Shown: positions 35,378 to 44,433 of the stretch, one piece after another
Position numbering within the stretch: the first letter of the stretch is position 1
Layout of the letters: every line of letters starts with the position of its first letter
Source: Leptolyngbya sp. Cla-17
GTDB taxonomy: Bacteria > Cyanobacteriota > Cyanobacteriia > Leptolyngbyales > Leptolyngbyaceae
Length of the DNA: 64,000 bases
Direction: 5' to 3'
NCBI RefSeq assembly: GCF_016807185.1
Contig: NZ_JAEVYN010000002.1
Coordinates: 186,001 to 250,000 of the forward strand
The notes under the pieces: generated by a model
Database searches by the model: none
What the model saw: only the letters and a program-made list of their open reading frames with translations
Told to the model about the DNA's origin: nothing
Program-made: the position numbers and the translations under genes

Positions 35378-36169
35378 CTAAAAATCTTGCAGTAAAGAAA
35401 GTTGATTGGAGCCTTGATTCTCTCGAAAGAGGCGCTCCACATCTCCTCGCTGATATTGAGGAGTCTGATACTGCCCAACTAAACGCAGTTTAACGTTGGC
35501 TAGTTTAAGAGAGGCTCGAGCCTGTTGAGTAGAAACCCCTAAAATTGCAGCGGCATCTCGTAGCGATAACCATTGTTTAGCAAAGCGATCTAGCAATATT
35601 TCGTCTGGCTCATTTTGAATTTCTGTCAATAACAGTTTTGTCAATAGCCAGCACGCAAGAGTGTCTGCCTCTGCCCGATGAGAGGTATTAACTGGAAAGC
35701 CAAAGTGCTGCACTAAGTTTGGCAAACTGCGAGATGGCAAATCAGGTAGCATCAACCTTGCCAAAATCACTGTACATAGTTGTTCAGCGTTGGAGCGCGT
35801 AAAACAAATGCCTAAATGATGAAATTCTGATTGAAGGAATCCGTAGTCAAACGCAAGGTTATGAGCAGTCAACGTACCGCTATTTAATAACGGCAGATAG
35901 CTTTTCCAAACATCTTCCGCTAAGGGTGCTTGAGCTACCATGTCTTGAGAAATGCCCGTAAATCGAGTAATGCTTTCTGGCACTGGCACTTGTGGGTTAA
36001 TCAAGTGAGTTTGTTGGTGATGAATACCCGACTTTAAGGTAGCCTGCAAAACCGAAATTTCAATTACGCGGCTAGAGTTGGGATGACATCCTGTGGTTTC
36101 CACATCTACTACTGTTAAAGCCTGATGACTCACCTGACGATAAAAAAATAATAAATCGGTTGATAGCAC
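35378..36169 (-). CDS. DnaQ-like 3'-5' exonuclease with C-terminal helix-turn-helix
   Basis: A 263-residue protein. The N-terminal 175 residues are a DEDDh exonuclease: TVVDVETTGCHP (D22, E24), LTAHNLAFDYGFL and TSHRAEADTLACW carry the catalytic acids and histidine. The C-terminal 60 residues (LSLRDAAAILGVSTQQARASL, then YQTPQYQRGDVERLF) look like a MerR/excisionase-type helix-turn-helix, so the enzyme may be guided to DNA by its own domain. It stands behind the crhR terminator and therefore probably has its own promoter. Proofreading, repair or RNA trimming are all possible roles. Confidence 0.85.
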   Translation of the reverse strand: MLSTDLLFFYRQVSHQALTVVDVETTGCHPNSSRVIEISVLQATLKSGIHHQQTHLINPQVPVPESITRFTGISQDMVAQAPLAEDVWKSYLPLLNSGTLTAHNLAFDYGFLQSEFHHLGICFTRSNAEQLCTVILARLMLPDLPSRSLPNLVQHFGFPVNTSHRAEADTLACWLLTKLLLTEIQNEPDEILLDRFAKQWLSLRDAAAILGVSTQQARASLKLANVKLRLVGQYQTPQYQRGDVERLFRENQGSNQLSLLQDF

Positions 36170-36202
36170 AGCAGCCTGTAAACCCTACAAAACATCTAAT
36201 AA

Positions 36203-36228
36203 AAGAGGCGCGAAATTTCGCGCCTCTT
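36203..36228 (-). terminator. Palindromic terminator between crhR and the exonuclease gene
   Basis: AAGAGGCGCGAAA (36203-36215) is followed directly by its complement (36216-36228). On the minus strand it is followed by TTTTATT. It lies 30 bases after the crhR stop. Confidence 0.75.
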
Positions 36229-36258
36229 AGAACTAATCAATCAATTCAAAGTTACTGC

Positions 36259-37713
36259 TTAGGCATGAGGGGTGCCATTGGACGAGGAGCGATTGGAACT
36301 CGAAGCGGTTTGGCGCTGATTAATAGTAGGCTTAGAACGTTTGACAGGCTTCGTTTTAGGTGAAGAACTTCTGTCATCATCGTTGTAATCCCCACCATTT
36401 TCCTGAGAGGAACGCATCCAAGAAGGTCTGATCTGGTCATACGCCATTTGCAACGCTGCCGCTGCGATCGCATGAGGTTCATATTCTTCCGAAAGTTGCG
36501 CCACAATCGGCAAGAAAGATGCCATCCGTTCGCCAGCCAAAGCTTCTTTCAGGCTATCTTGCAGCTTTTCAATCTGCCGGGCCTCAATTTGAGCACGAGT
36601 GGGAATAGAGACAATCTCTAAGCGTTGACGAACATGGTTTTCGATATCTCTCAGCTTGCGACGATCCATGGAATGAACCAGGGTTACCGCAGTACCTTCC
36701 TTACCTGCTCGTCCTGTGCGTCCAATCCGGTGGACGTAATTTTCTACGCTATCAGGCAGATCATAGTTAATCACATGAGTTAAGTCATCTACATGAATTC
36801 CACGAGCCGCAATATCAGTTGCCACAACCCAACGAACTTGACGCTGACGGAATCGTAGCAACAGGCGCTCACGCTGAGATTGGCTTAAATCACCATGATA
36901 TTCATCTACGCTGTGCCCTGCTGCCTGTAACTGACTGGTTAAGTCAGCCGCTGCTTTGCGGGTGCGAACGAAGATGAGAGCAGTATCGGGATCTTCTAGT
37001 TCTAGGATTGGCAGAAGTGCACGAGGTTTTGTCCAACCGCGAGGAACCATGTAGGCAACTTGATTAATCCGGCTAGGAGCAGCTTTAGGTTGCTCGATTG
37101 TGACAGTGATCGGCGATCGCAAAAACTTGGCAACCAATTTACGAATCGATGGCTCCATCGTGGCGGAGAAAAACGCTGTTTGACGCTCGGTAGGAGCTTG
37201 ATTCAGAATTTTTTCCACATCTTGAATAAAGCCCATATTTAGCATTTCATCGGCTTCATCCAACACTAACCACTGGACATTGTTTAATTTCAAGTCACCG
37301 CGGCTCAACAAATCAAGTACCCGACCTGGAGTTCCTACAACCATTTGAGCACCCCGTTGCAGGCGAGAAATCTGGGGTTCAATCGCTTGCCCTCCATAGA
37401 TGGAGACAATTTTCAGACGGCGATCGTCATTAAAATCGCGAATCGCTTGACAAACCTGCATCGCAAGTTCGCGGGTAGGAGTTAGAACGAGTGCCTGTAC
37501 CACGGGGGACATCACATCGATCTGCTCTAGGATTGGCAAGGAAAACGCAGCTGTTTTGCCAGTACCTGTTTGGGCTTGACCTACAACATCACGACCAGCC
37601 AGCAAATGGGGGATCGCTTCTGCTTGAATTGAAGTAGGCGCTGTGAATCCCATGGATTCTAGAAAACGGACACGGGCATCAGATAGACCAAGGCTACTAA
37701 ACGAAAGGGTCAT
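36259..37713 (-). CDS. crhR: DEAD-box RNA helicase CrhR-like
   Basis: A 484-residue ATP-dependent RNA helicase that remodels RNA in the cold. Motifs Q (GFTAPTSIQAEAIP), I (AQTGTGKT), Ia (PTRELA), II (DEAD), III (SAT), IV-V (ATDIAARGIHVDDL) and VI (HRIGRTGRAG) are in order. The C-terminal extension is followed by a Ser/Arg/Asn-rich tail with RSSSNGTPHA. In Synechocystis the homologue slr0083 is redox- and cold-regulated and follows rimO (slr0082); the same order is seen here with a 111-nt gap, so co-transcription and processing are likely. Confidence 0.92.
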   Translation of the reverse strand: MTLSFSSLGLSDARVRFLESMGFTAPTSIQAEAIPHLLAGRDVVGQAQTGTGKTAAFSLPILEQIDVMSPVVQALVLTPTRELAMQVCQAIRDFNDDRRLKIVSIYGGQAIEPQISRLQRGAQMVVGTPGRVLDLLSRGDLKLNNVQWLVLDEADEMLNMGFIQDVEKILNQAPTERQTAFFSATMEPSIRKLVAKFLRSPITVTIEQPKAAPSRINQVAYMVPRGWTKPRALLPILELEDPDTALIFVRTRKAAADLTSQLQAAGHSVDEYHGDLSQSQRERLLLRFRQRQVRWVVATDIAARGIHVDDLTHVINYDLPDSVENYVHRIGRTGRAGKEGTAVTLVHSMDRRKLRDIENHVRQRLEIVSIPTRAQIEARQIEKLQDSLKEALAGERMASFLPIVAQLSEEYEPHAIAAAALQMAYDQIRPSWMRSSQENGGDYNDDDRSSSPKTKPVKRSKPTINQRQTASSSNRSSSNGTPHA

Positions 37714-37824
37714 TGAATCTCCTATAAATATCAGAAATTAGACGGTATCAAAAAGCTTAAACGTAAGGAAAAGAACCTAACAAAGCCACAACTCTCAAAA
37801 GAGTTGCTCTTGGAATGCAGCGAT

Positions 37825-39180
37825 TTAGAGAACAGCTAAAGATTGATGGTCAAATAAATCCGCTGCGGTTGCGATATGACCATACAGGTCATATTCACTA
37901 GCATCGTCAATGGCGACTGGCACCAAAGACCCTAAACTCGCTTCACCAGAAACGTATACCAAGCCATCAACCTCTGGCGAGAAACGAGATGAGCGACCGA
38001 GCAATTCCCCAGTTTCAGGATTTTCTTGCTCAATCAACACGTTGACAACCTTGCCAATTTCCAGATGATTCTTCTTAAAAGAAATCGGCTGCTGAACCTG
38101 CATTAAGGCTTGACGGCGCTGGTTCATAACAGCTTGAGGAAGTTGGTTTGGAAGAGTATAGGCGGGAGTTCCCTCCTCCGGGGAAAACGTAAACACGCCT
38201 ACATGATCAAATTCATGTCTTTTAACGAACTCTAGTAAATGCTCGAAGTGTTCGTCTGTTTCACCTGGAAAGCCCACTATAAAGGTCGTTCGCAAAACAG
38301 AGTTAGGAACGGACTCCTTAATACGACTGATAATCGTATCATTTACCTGCCCTTGCCAAGGACGATTCATCAATCGCAGCACTTCAGGGTGTGAATGCTG
38401 TAAAGGTAAATCCATGTATGGCAAAACGTTTGGCGTTTCTTGAATCGCGACCATCACTTCAGGCGTTAATCCGGTTGGATATGCGTAGTGAATGCGAATC
38501 CAGGGAACATCTACTTTGCCAAGCGCTCGCAAGAGTTCAGCTAGTTTGGGCTTGCCGTAAATGTCGATCCCGTAGTTTGTCGTAATCTGGGATATCAAGA
38601 TTAGCTCTTGTACCCCTTCTAACGCCAACCGTTCAGCCTCGGCAACAATGGACTCAATAGTGCGCGATCGCTGATTTCCGCGCAAGTGAGGAATGATGCA
38701 GAACGCACAGCGATAATCACATCCTTCAGCAACCCGAAGATAAGCAACTCCCTCAGTCGTAGTGCGATAGCGAGGAGTGGTTTCATCAGCGATGTAAGTA
38801 GGCTGCAAAGAAATCTCTGTAACCCGCTCTCCAGTTTCCGCGCGTTGAATTACATCAACGATTTTGTGATAGTCACCTGTGCCTACTAAAGCCACTGCTT
38901 CGGGCAGTTCGTCTAGCAACTCCTCTTTAAAGTGCTGCGCCATGCACCCTGTGATCACAATTTTTTTATCGGCTTCAGCAAGTTCAACCAGCGTGCGAAC
39001 AGATTCTTCGCGAGCAGATTGAATAAAGCTACAGGTGTTGACAATAACGTAGTCTGCTAATTCCTCGTTCGCGTCTACTGAATAGCCAGCCTGAACCAGC
39101 AAACCCAGCATATGCTCAGTGTCAATCCTATTCTTCTCACAGCCTAGATGTGAGACAGCAATTGTTGGCTTATTGCCCAT
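37825..39180 (-). CDS. rimO: Ribosomal protein S12 methylthiotransferase RimO
   Basis: A 451-residue radical SAM enzyme that methylthiolates an Asp of ribosomal protein S12. The N-terminal UPF0004 domain carries cysteines C14, C50 and C79 for the auxiliary cluster. The radical SAM motif is GCDYRCAFC (C154, C158, C161). A TRAM domain ends the protein (about residues 370-440). It is the promoter-proximal gene of the rimO-crhR pair, a linkage kept in many cyanobacteria. Confidence 0.95.
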   Translation of the reverse strand: MGNKPTIAVSHLGCEKNRIDTEHMLGLLVQAGYSVDANEELADYVIVNTCSFIQSAREESVRTLVELAEADKKIVITGCMAQHFKEELLDELPEAVALVGTGDYHKIVDVIQRAETGERVTEISLQPTYIADETTPRYRTTTEGVAYLRVAEGCDYRCAFCIIPHLRGNQRSRTIESIVAEAERLALEGVQELILISQITTNYGIDIYGKPKLAELLRALGKVDVPWIRIHYAYPTGLTPEVMVAIQETPNVLPYMDLPLQHSHPEVLRLMNRPWQGQVNDTIISRIKESVPNSVLRTTFIVGFPGETDEHFEHLLEFVKRHEFDHVGVFTFSPEEGTPAYTLPNQLPQAVMNQRRQALMQVQQPISFKKNHLEIGKVVNVLIEQENPETGELLGRSSRFSPEVDGLVYVSGEASLGSLVPVAIDDASEYDLYGHIATAADLFDHQSLAVL

Positions 39181-39595
39181 GAAGCTAGTAATAATCCTAT
39201 GAGAGGGTTGTCAGTCGTCGGCCTTCGGCGATCGCGTCGCGACGGACTTCTCCCCTCGCATCAAACCTACTTAGCATTGGCTGTTCGGTTTCTGAGTGCA
39301 ATCGCTCAGATAATGTTCAATCTACATACTAACTTGAAAATGCAAGTATTACGATACTTTACAAGATAAAGCTTCATCTAGAATTAACAATGGCAATCCT
39401 AACGCATTTAGGAGAACGCTATGATTTACTGCAAGGATCGTTCCAGTGAAACGCTATTATTTGGATAGAGCAGTAGCCGCAAAGATAAGGATGAATAACA
39501 AAGTGGAGCCTGTGTTATGCAGATACTCTTCGTTTGTCACATTTCACCTATTTAATTGTCATCTGCCCAAGTTGATTGATTCTCTTCACATTTAG
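39181..39595. other. Divergent intergenic region rimO / btpA
   Basis: About 415 bases. It contains a HIP1 site near 39228 in a GC-rich stretch, and a 15-codon open frame with a good ribosome binding site at 39421-39468 (listed separately). I cannot assign promoters to either neighbouring gene. Confidence 0.35.
39421..39468 (+). CDS. Possible micro-ORF (15 residues) upstream of btpA
   Basis: ATG at 39421 is preceded by AGGAGA (39410-39415) at the ideal 5-base spacing. The frame reads MIYCKDRSSETLLFG and stops at TAG 39466-39468. It ends 127 bases before btpA, whose own ATG has no visible ribosome binding site. It might be a leader peptide or chance; codon evidence is impossible at this length. 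Confidence 0.25.
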   Translation: MIYCKDRSSETLLFG

Positions 39596-40465
39596 ATGAG
39601 TCCGATTCATAAACACGTGGACTTAATCCAAACTTTCAAAACCTCCAATCCAGTGATTGGCGTTGTCCATCTACTGCCTTTGCCGACATCGCCCCAATGG
39701 GGCGGTAACCTCAAAAGTGTTTTAGAACGCGCAGAGCAAGAGGCAGTGGCTTTAGCATCCGGTGGAGTAGATGGCATCATCGTCGAAAACTTTTTCGACG
39801 TGCCATTTACTAGCGGTCAAGCTGATCCAGCCGTGATCAGTGCCATGAGCCTGATTGTGCAGCGATTGATGCATATGGTAACGCTACCGATTGGCATCAA
39901 TGTGTTGCGGAATGACGCTCGGAGTGCTTTGGCGATCGCCACTTGTACCAACGCTCAATTTATTCGAGTAAACGTGCTGACGGGTGTAATGGCAACCGAC
40001 CAGGGTTTGATTGAAGGTTGTGCCTACGAACTATTGCGCTATCGCCGGGAATTAGGCAGCGATGTCAAAATCTTTGCAGATGTACTAGTCAAACATGCCC
40101 GTCCACTTAGCTCTCCAAACCTGACTGTTGCCGTGCAAGATACGATTGAACGAGGGCTTGCGGATGCGATCATTTTATCCGGTTGGGCAACAGGTAGCCC
40201 TCCCAGCTTAGAAGACCTAGAGCTTGCCAAGGCTGCCGCTCACAGTACTCCCGTATTTATTGGAAGTGGTGCAGATTGCGAGAATGTGGCTACTTTAATG
40301 CAGGCGGCTGATGGCGTGATTACTTGTAGCTCGTTAAAGCGCCATGGTCGTCGTGACCAGCCGATTGATCCGATCCGGGTTAGTCGATTTGTAGAGGCTG
40401 TACGTCGGGGGGTACCGATCGAGTCTGAACCTCAATCTCTCTCCTCCGTTCGCTTGCACTCCTAA
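39596..40465 (+). CDS. btpA: BtpA-family photosystem I biogenesis protein
   Basis: A 289-residue TIM-barrel-like protein. In Synechocystis BtpA is a thylakoid-associated factor needed to stabilise the PSI core proteins PsaA/PsaB. NPVIGVVHLLPLP, the GVDGIIVENFFDVPF strand-loop, INVLRNDARSAL and SGWATGSPP are family signatures. No signal peptide is present. The ATG lacks an obvious ribosome binding site. It is followed 26 bases later by a secreted thioredoxin-like gene and then a VKOR fusion, a neighbourhood that suggests photosystem assembly under redox control. Confidence 0.92.
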   Translation: MSPIHKHVDLIQTFKTSNPVIGVVHLLPLPTSPQWGGNLKSVLERAEQEAVALASGGVDGIIVENFFDVPFTSGQADPAVISAMSLIVQRLMHMVTLPIGINVLRNDARSALAIATCTNAQFIRVNVLTGVMATDQGLIEGCAYELLRYRRELGSDVKIFADVLVKHARPLSSPNLTVAVQDTIERGLADAIILSGWATGSPPSLEDLELAKAAAHSTPVFIGSGADCENVATLMQAADGVITCSSLKRHGRRDQPIDPIRVSRFVEAVRRGVPIESEPQSLSSVRLHS

Positions 40466-40491
40466 TTTGCATTCGGTTAGAGGACATTGAT

Positions 40492-40911
40492 ATGAATCGT
40501 CAAATTTACGCGATCGCTTTAGTGGGTCTTTCTGTTGGCGTAGGAGCGATAACTGTTTACCCCTCAGCTATCAGTGCTAAACCTGCTAGTGGAGTTTCTG
40601 CAAGCGTTTCTGACAGCAGTGCATTAACAGATTTAGCTCTGCACTTAAAGAAGATCAATGCCAAAATGTATGGCGCTTATTGGTGTTCATACTGTACTCA
40701 TCAAAAAGAGCTGTTTGGCAAGTCTGCAATTCAATCCATTAGTTATATTGAATGCGATCCCCGTGGAGCAAATGCTAAGCCGAACCTATGCAAAGCAGCC
40801 AAGGTGACCGCATACCCAACTTGGGAAATCAATGGAAAGCAATACGTCGGAGTCCAATCTTTAGAAGAATTAGCAAAATGGTCTGGCTACAAAGGCTCCA
40901 CCAAGTTTTAA
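40492..40911 (+). CDS. Secreted thioredoxin-like protein, VKOR partner-type
   Basis: A 139-residue lumenal or periplasmic protein. A signal peptide covers about residues 1-29 (IYAIALVGLSVGVGAITVYPS...SAK). The thioredoxin-like domain has the redox motif WCSYC (C65, C68) in AKMYGAYWC, a second cysteine pair (C88, C100) and the cis-proline in AYPTWEING (P109). It closely matches the thioredoxin domain of the VKOR fusion encoded at 41105, so it is probably a split-off duplicate that can act in trans. AGAGGA precedes the ATG. It is likely co-transcribed with btpA. Confidence 0.85.
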   Translation: MNRQIYAIALVGLSVGVGAITVYPSAISAKPASGVSASVSDSSALTDLALHLKKINAKMYGAYWCSYCTHQKELFGKSAIQSISYIECDPRGANAKPNLCKAAKVTAYPTWEINGKQYVGVQSLEELAKWSGYKGSTKF

Positions 40912-41104
40912 TCCGGCTTGATGAGCCTGTCGGCTTGTTGTAATGATCGTGTTGTAAAAACCTTTGCCTTGCCTAAATTGACTCTCCTGACGCAGTGTTT
41001 GTGAAACTTTAGAGTGTTCCTTAAACACAATTCGGAACAGGATAAGGCAAAATAAAGACGAGGTTCCACGTCCAAGTCTGCTGATAGTTGTATGGGGTTG
41101 AGCT

Positions 41105-42079
41105 ATGTCTAGTCTTGCCGGTCGTCGTCGTAATGTTCCATGGATTCATCGTTGGTCACGCCAAATTATTGGGGCGATCGCGATTCTTGGTGCGATCAAT
41201 ACGGCATACATTACTATCACTAAGCTTTCAAAAACCGTTGCTGCCTGTCCCACCAGTGGTTGTGAACGAGTCTTAGACAGCCCTTATGCCACTGTGTTTG
41301 GGTTACCCCTGGCTCTGTTTGGTTTAGCTGCTTATATCGGCATGGCAGTCTTTGCGCTAGCGCCCTTGGCAATCAACGTTGAACAAAACCGGAAACTGCG
41401 AACCAACCTGGAAGGATTGACTTGGCGGCTGTTGTTTATTGGCGCAACCGCTATGACCGTCTTCAGCGGTTACCTGATGTACATCATGGTGACGCAGTTT
41501 GTTTCAAAATTTGGTGCAGGCGGGATTTGTTATTACTGCATTGCCTCTGCCGTGTTTGCTCTCAGCATGTTTGTTCTCACTTTGATTGGACGCGACTGGG
41601 AGGATGTGGGTCAACTGGTGATGACGGGGATCATTACGCTGATGGTTACCCTGATTGCAACTCTGCTGATTTATGCAAATCTTTCCCCCGTTGATGGTCG
41701 AGGATCGGATGGTAATGCAGGACCTGCGATCGTCAATACTTCTTCTACGGCTGAAATTGAATTGGCAAAGCATCTGAAGCAGATTGGGGCAAAAATGTAT
41801 GGAGCCTACTGGTGCCCTCACTGTAATGATCAAAAAGAACTGTTTGGCAAGGAAGCCGCTGCAATTTATCCCTATGTGGAATGTGCCTCGGATGCAGTGA
41901 ACTCCAAAGCAGCGCTCTGCCAAGAAGTTGCGCCCAAAATTGAGAAGCAAACTGGACAAAGTTTTGGGTTTCCTACCTGGGAAATTAAGGGTCAGTATTT
42001 GACGGGCACTCAGCAACTGACCGATTTAGCCACCAAATCGGGCTATCAAGGACCACGTAACTTTAAGAATGCGATATAG
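41105..42079 (+). CDS. VKOR-thioredoxin fusion (disulfide-forming enzyme)
   Basis: A 324-residue bifunctional protein. Residues 18-192 form the four- to five-helix VKOR domain with loop cysteines C48 and C53 and the quinone-reducing CYYC centre (C142, C145). Residues 215-324 form a thioredoxin-like domain with WCPHC (C237, C240), C260/C272 and the cis-proline P290 in GFPTWEIKG. This is the cyanobacterial counterpart of chloroplast LTO1, which puts disulfides into lumenal proteins and is needed for photosystem II assembly. The ATG at 41105 is 193 bases after the thioredoxin-like gene, so the two may have separate promoters. Confidence 0.93.
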   Translation: MSSLAGRRRNVPWIHRWSRQIIGAIAILGAINTAYITITKLSKTVAACPTSGCERVLDSPYATVFGLPLALFGLAAYIGMAVFALAPLAINVEQNRKLRTNLEGLTWRLLFIGATAMTVFSGYLMYIMVTQFVSKFGAGGICYYCIASAVFALSMFVLTLIGRDWEDVGQLVMTGIITLMVTLIATLLIYANLSPVDGRGSDGNAGPAIVNTSSTAEIELAKHLKQIGAKMYGAYWCPHCNDQKELFGKEAAAIYPYVECASDAVNSKAALCQEVAPKIEKQTGQSFGFPTWEIKGQYLTGTQQLTDLATKSGYQGPRNFKNAI

Positions 42080-42088
42080 CTATAGCTT

Positions 42089-42970
42089 TCAGCTCAGCCG
42101 TTCAAGCTGCCAAAGGATCTGGTTCCCCTCGCGGCGAACGCGGGAGACTGTCCAGTTGCGCCAGACCCAATTATCTCCACGACTGGTGACAGCGCTGGCG
42201 TTAACATCCATTAAATCTGCAAGTTCTGAACTGGTGATTAAGTAGCTTTTTTCTGCAATCTCATCGGCAATGCGAAGAGCTTCAACAGTGTCGCGTAGTT
42301 GAGCGACTTTGACCTCACGGGAAGCGCCATCCACCGTATCTGGCGTGAGAGAGGAATCTGATGTCATCGGTTCAAGAGTTTCAATATTGGTCAGTGTAGA
42401 AGTGGATTGGGTTGGGTTGAGCTTCAAGGCAGCTGGCAGCTCAATTTCGACCGATTTAAGAGAGGTGTTTAGAGTTAGGGATTCAGGTTCGTCAGAAACG
42501 ATTATCTGACTCGTTTGAATTTGGGCAAGCTTAGGATTTTTACCAAGGCTAAAGGCACGGGCGATCGCGTCGCATCGTTCATTGCCTTCATTGCCAGCAT
42601 GGGCACGCACATAACGCCATTGCACCTGTTTAGAATTTAAAAGATCTAATTCTTGCCAGAGGTCTTTGTTGACGACATCTTTACCTGTGGAGGTCTTCCA
42701 GCCTTTTTTTTTCCAGCCTTTGATCCAGTCAGTAATGCCTTTTCTGACATATTCGCTATCGGTGTAGAGTTCGATGGTATCCGTGTGATGATCGGCGAGA
42801 AATTTCAGCGCTGCGATCGCGGCTTGCATTTCCATCCGATTATTGGTGGTTTGCCGATCTGCTCCACCCAGTTCATGACGAGAGCCATCGCTGAAATAAA
42901 CTACCACGCCCCAGCCACCCGGTCCCGGATTGCCGCTACAAGCGCCATCTGTATAAATGCTTTGAATCAT
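42089..42970 (-). CDS. rnhA: Ribonuclease HI with C-terminal extension
   Basis: A 293-residue enzyme that cleaves RNA in RNA:DNA hybrids. The catalytic set is complete: D8 (IYTDGACSGNPGPGGWG), E47 (NNRMEMQA), D71 (LYTDSEYV), H124 (RAHAGNEGN) and D134 (ERCDAIARAF). About 145 extra residues follow: a variable linker (about 145-215), then a conserved-looking module (about 220-293; LRDTVEALRIADEIAEKSYL, ELADLMDVNASAVTSRG, DNWVWRNWTVSRVRREG) with a helix-turn-helix look. The extension is common in cyanobacterial RnhA as far as I recall; its role is unknown. It lies 20 bases after ccs1, likely in one transcript. Confidence 0.92.
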   Translation of the reverse strand: MIQSIYTDGACSGNPGPGGWGVVVYFSDGSRHELGGADRQTTNNRMEMQAAIAALKFLADHHTDTIELYTDSEYVRKGITDWIKGWKKKGWKTSTGKDVVNKDLWQELDLLNSKQVQWRYVRAHAGNEGNERCDAIARAFSLGKNPKLAQIQTSQIIVSDEPESLTLNTSLKSVEIELPAALKLNPTQSTSTLTNIETLEPMTSDSSLTPDTVDGASREVKVAQLRDTVEALRIADEIAEKSYLITSSELADLMDVNASAVTSRGDNWVWRNWTVSRVRREGNQILWQLERLS

Positions 42971-42989
42971 TATTCATCCATTTCAACGA

Positions 42990-44378
42990 TCAAGATATCA
43001 AGCTCAGAGCTGATTCGTTGGTCTGCTCTAACTGATCCAAAATGCTAATCACTTCTCGTTCAAACGTAACTTGAGCGCGGTTAGTGGTGCCACCTACATG
43101 GCATTCTCCACCCGTTTGCAATGCCCAAATTTGAGAGTGGGAAACATAGCTCATCATCACTCCTGCCATCAACAAAGCAAATCCAGCATAAACCAGGGGA
43201 ATTCCAGGATCAGCTTTAATTTGCAGCCCAGTACTACCAACCAGTTCCAAGATTTTTAGAGTGACTCCATTTACCTCAGTGCCCATCCCTGCTCGCGCTG
43301 TGGAAATCAACTTGCCATCGTTACCATAAATAATGAGGGTGCCCTGAAGGTCTTTGGCAATCAGCGATACTCCCTCACTCAGGTCAGGCTTTGTGGGAAT
43401 CCAGGTGCCCCAAAGTTGCCCTTTGCCGCCAGTATCCAACTGCGCCATGGGCAGTTGAAAGATTGGACTGTTGTTCAGGCGCACCCGCACAGACGAGATC
43501 GCCCAAGATGCCTGATACAAAGTTACCCCTTTGTAAGTCAGCGGTTCATTCACATGGATCGTCTTCCGCTTCACTTCTTTACCGGCACTGTCTAACACAG
43601 ACATATCGGAGTAGAACTGATCAATGTTGCCTTCTGGCGTGTAGTCGATCCAGAAGCGGTTGACTTTAACCGACCAGTCCTTGGGGATTTGAGGCGTTGC
43701 CCACGGTCCAGCATCCGTAATATTTTGAATTTGAAAGGTGCTGCCACTGGGAATCATTTCTTGGGCAATAAAGCCAGTCAGGGCACCCATAATGCCACCC
43801 AGCAAAATTACTAGAATGCCAATGTGAACGATGATGGGACCAATTCGTCCAATCAGCCCTTTGTGAGCATAGAGCGAATCTCCTTGCCGGAAAATGCGGT
43901 AGCGGCGGTTTTCCAAGAGCGGCGCTAAATCATCTAGCGATCGCTGATTTAAAGTGGCGCTTAGAGCAAATTTTTGAAACTGGCGCGGCTGCGTATAAAA
44001 ATTCCAGGTGCGAGAAAACCAGCGTAGGGAAGGAATTTGCCGCTTAAAGGTGCAGGCCGTCAAACTAGACCCAAACAGGACCAGCAACCCAAGAAACCAC
44101 CACGTACGATACACATGGTCGAGTCCTAACGCAAGCAACACTTTCCAGGTGAGGAAACCAAATAGGGCAGGCTGTTCGGGATAGTTTGCTTGGTAAAACG
44201 CGATCGATTGCCCCTGTTCTAAAACCGTGCCGGAGATGCTGAAGAGAGCAATTAGCAAGAGTAGAGCGATCGCTAACCTTAGATCTGCCAAAAACGGCAC
44301 CAGTTCACGCTTAAAAAAAGTTTGAGGAACAGCGCCGATGGTAGAAAATTTTGATAAAAAAGTATCTTTTGCAGTCAT
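42990..44378 (-). CDS. ccs1: Cytochrome c biogenesis protein Ccs1/ResB
   Basis: A 462-residue membrane component of system II cytochrome c maturation, which with CcsA transports and attaches haem. Three N-terminal helices, a large lumenal domain (about residues 190-400) and a C-terminal helix are visible; ADLRLAIALLLLIALFSISGTVLEQ is the family signature. I chose the ATG at 44378 (MTAKDTFLSK). The frame is open to 44573, but that part overlaps ccdA and has an unrelated Cys-rich sequence. The distance from the ccdA stop is 55 bases, so ccdA and ccs1 are probably one operon. Confidence 0.92.
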   Translation of the reverse strand: MTAKDTFLSKFSTIGAVPQTFFKRELVPFLADLRLAIALLLLIALFSISGTVLEQGQSIAFYQANYPEQPALFGFLTWKVLLALGLDHVYRTWWFLGLLVLFGSSLTACTFKRQIPSLRWFSRTWNFYTQPRQFQKFALSATLNQRSLDDLAPLLENRRYRIFRQGDSLYAHKGLIGRIGPIIVHIGILVILLGGIMGALTGFIAQEMIPSGSTFQIQNITDAGPWATPQIPKDWSVKVNRFWIDYTPEGNIDQFYSDMSVLDSAGKEVKRKTIHVNEPLTYKGVTLYQASWAISSVRVRLNNSPIFQLPMAQLDTGGKGQLWGTWIPTKPDLSEGVSLIAKDLQGTLIIYGNDGKLISTARAGMGTEVNGVTLKILELVGSTGLQIKADPGIPLVYAGFALLMAGVMMSYVSHSQIWALQTGGECHVGGTTNRAQVTFEREVISILDQLEQTNESALSLIS

Positions 44379-44433
44379 TGCCTTAGTGCCTTTGAACAAT
44401 TGCCCCATTGGTAATGAAACATCAACCCAAAAT

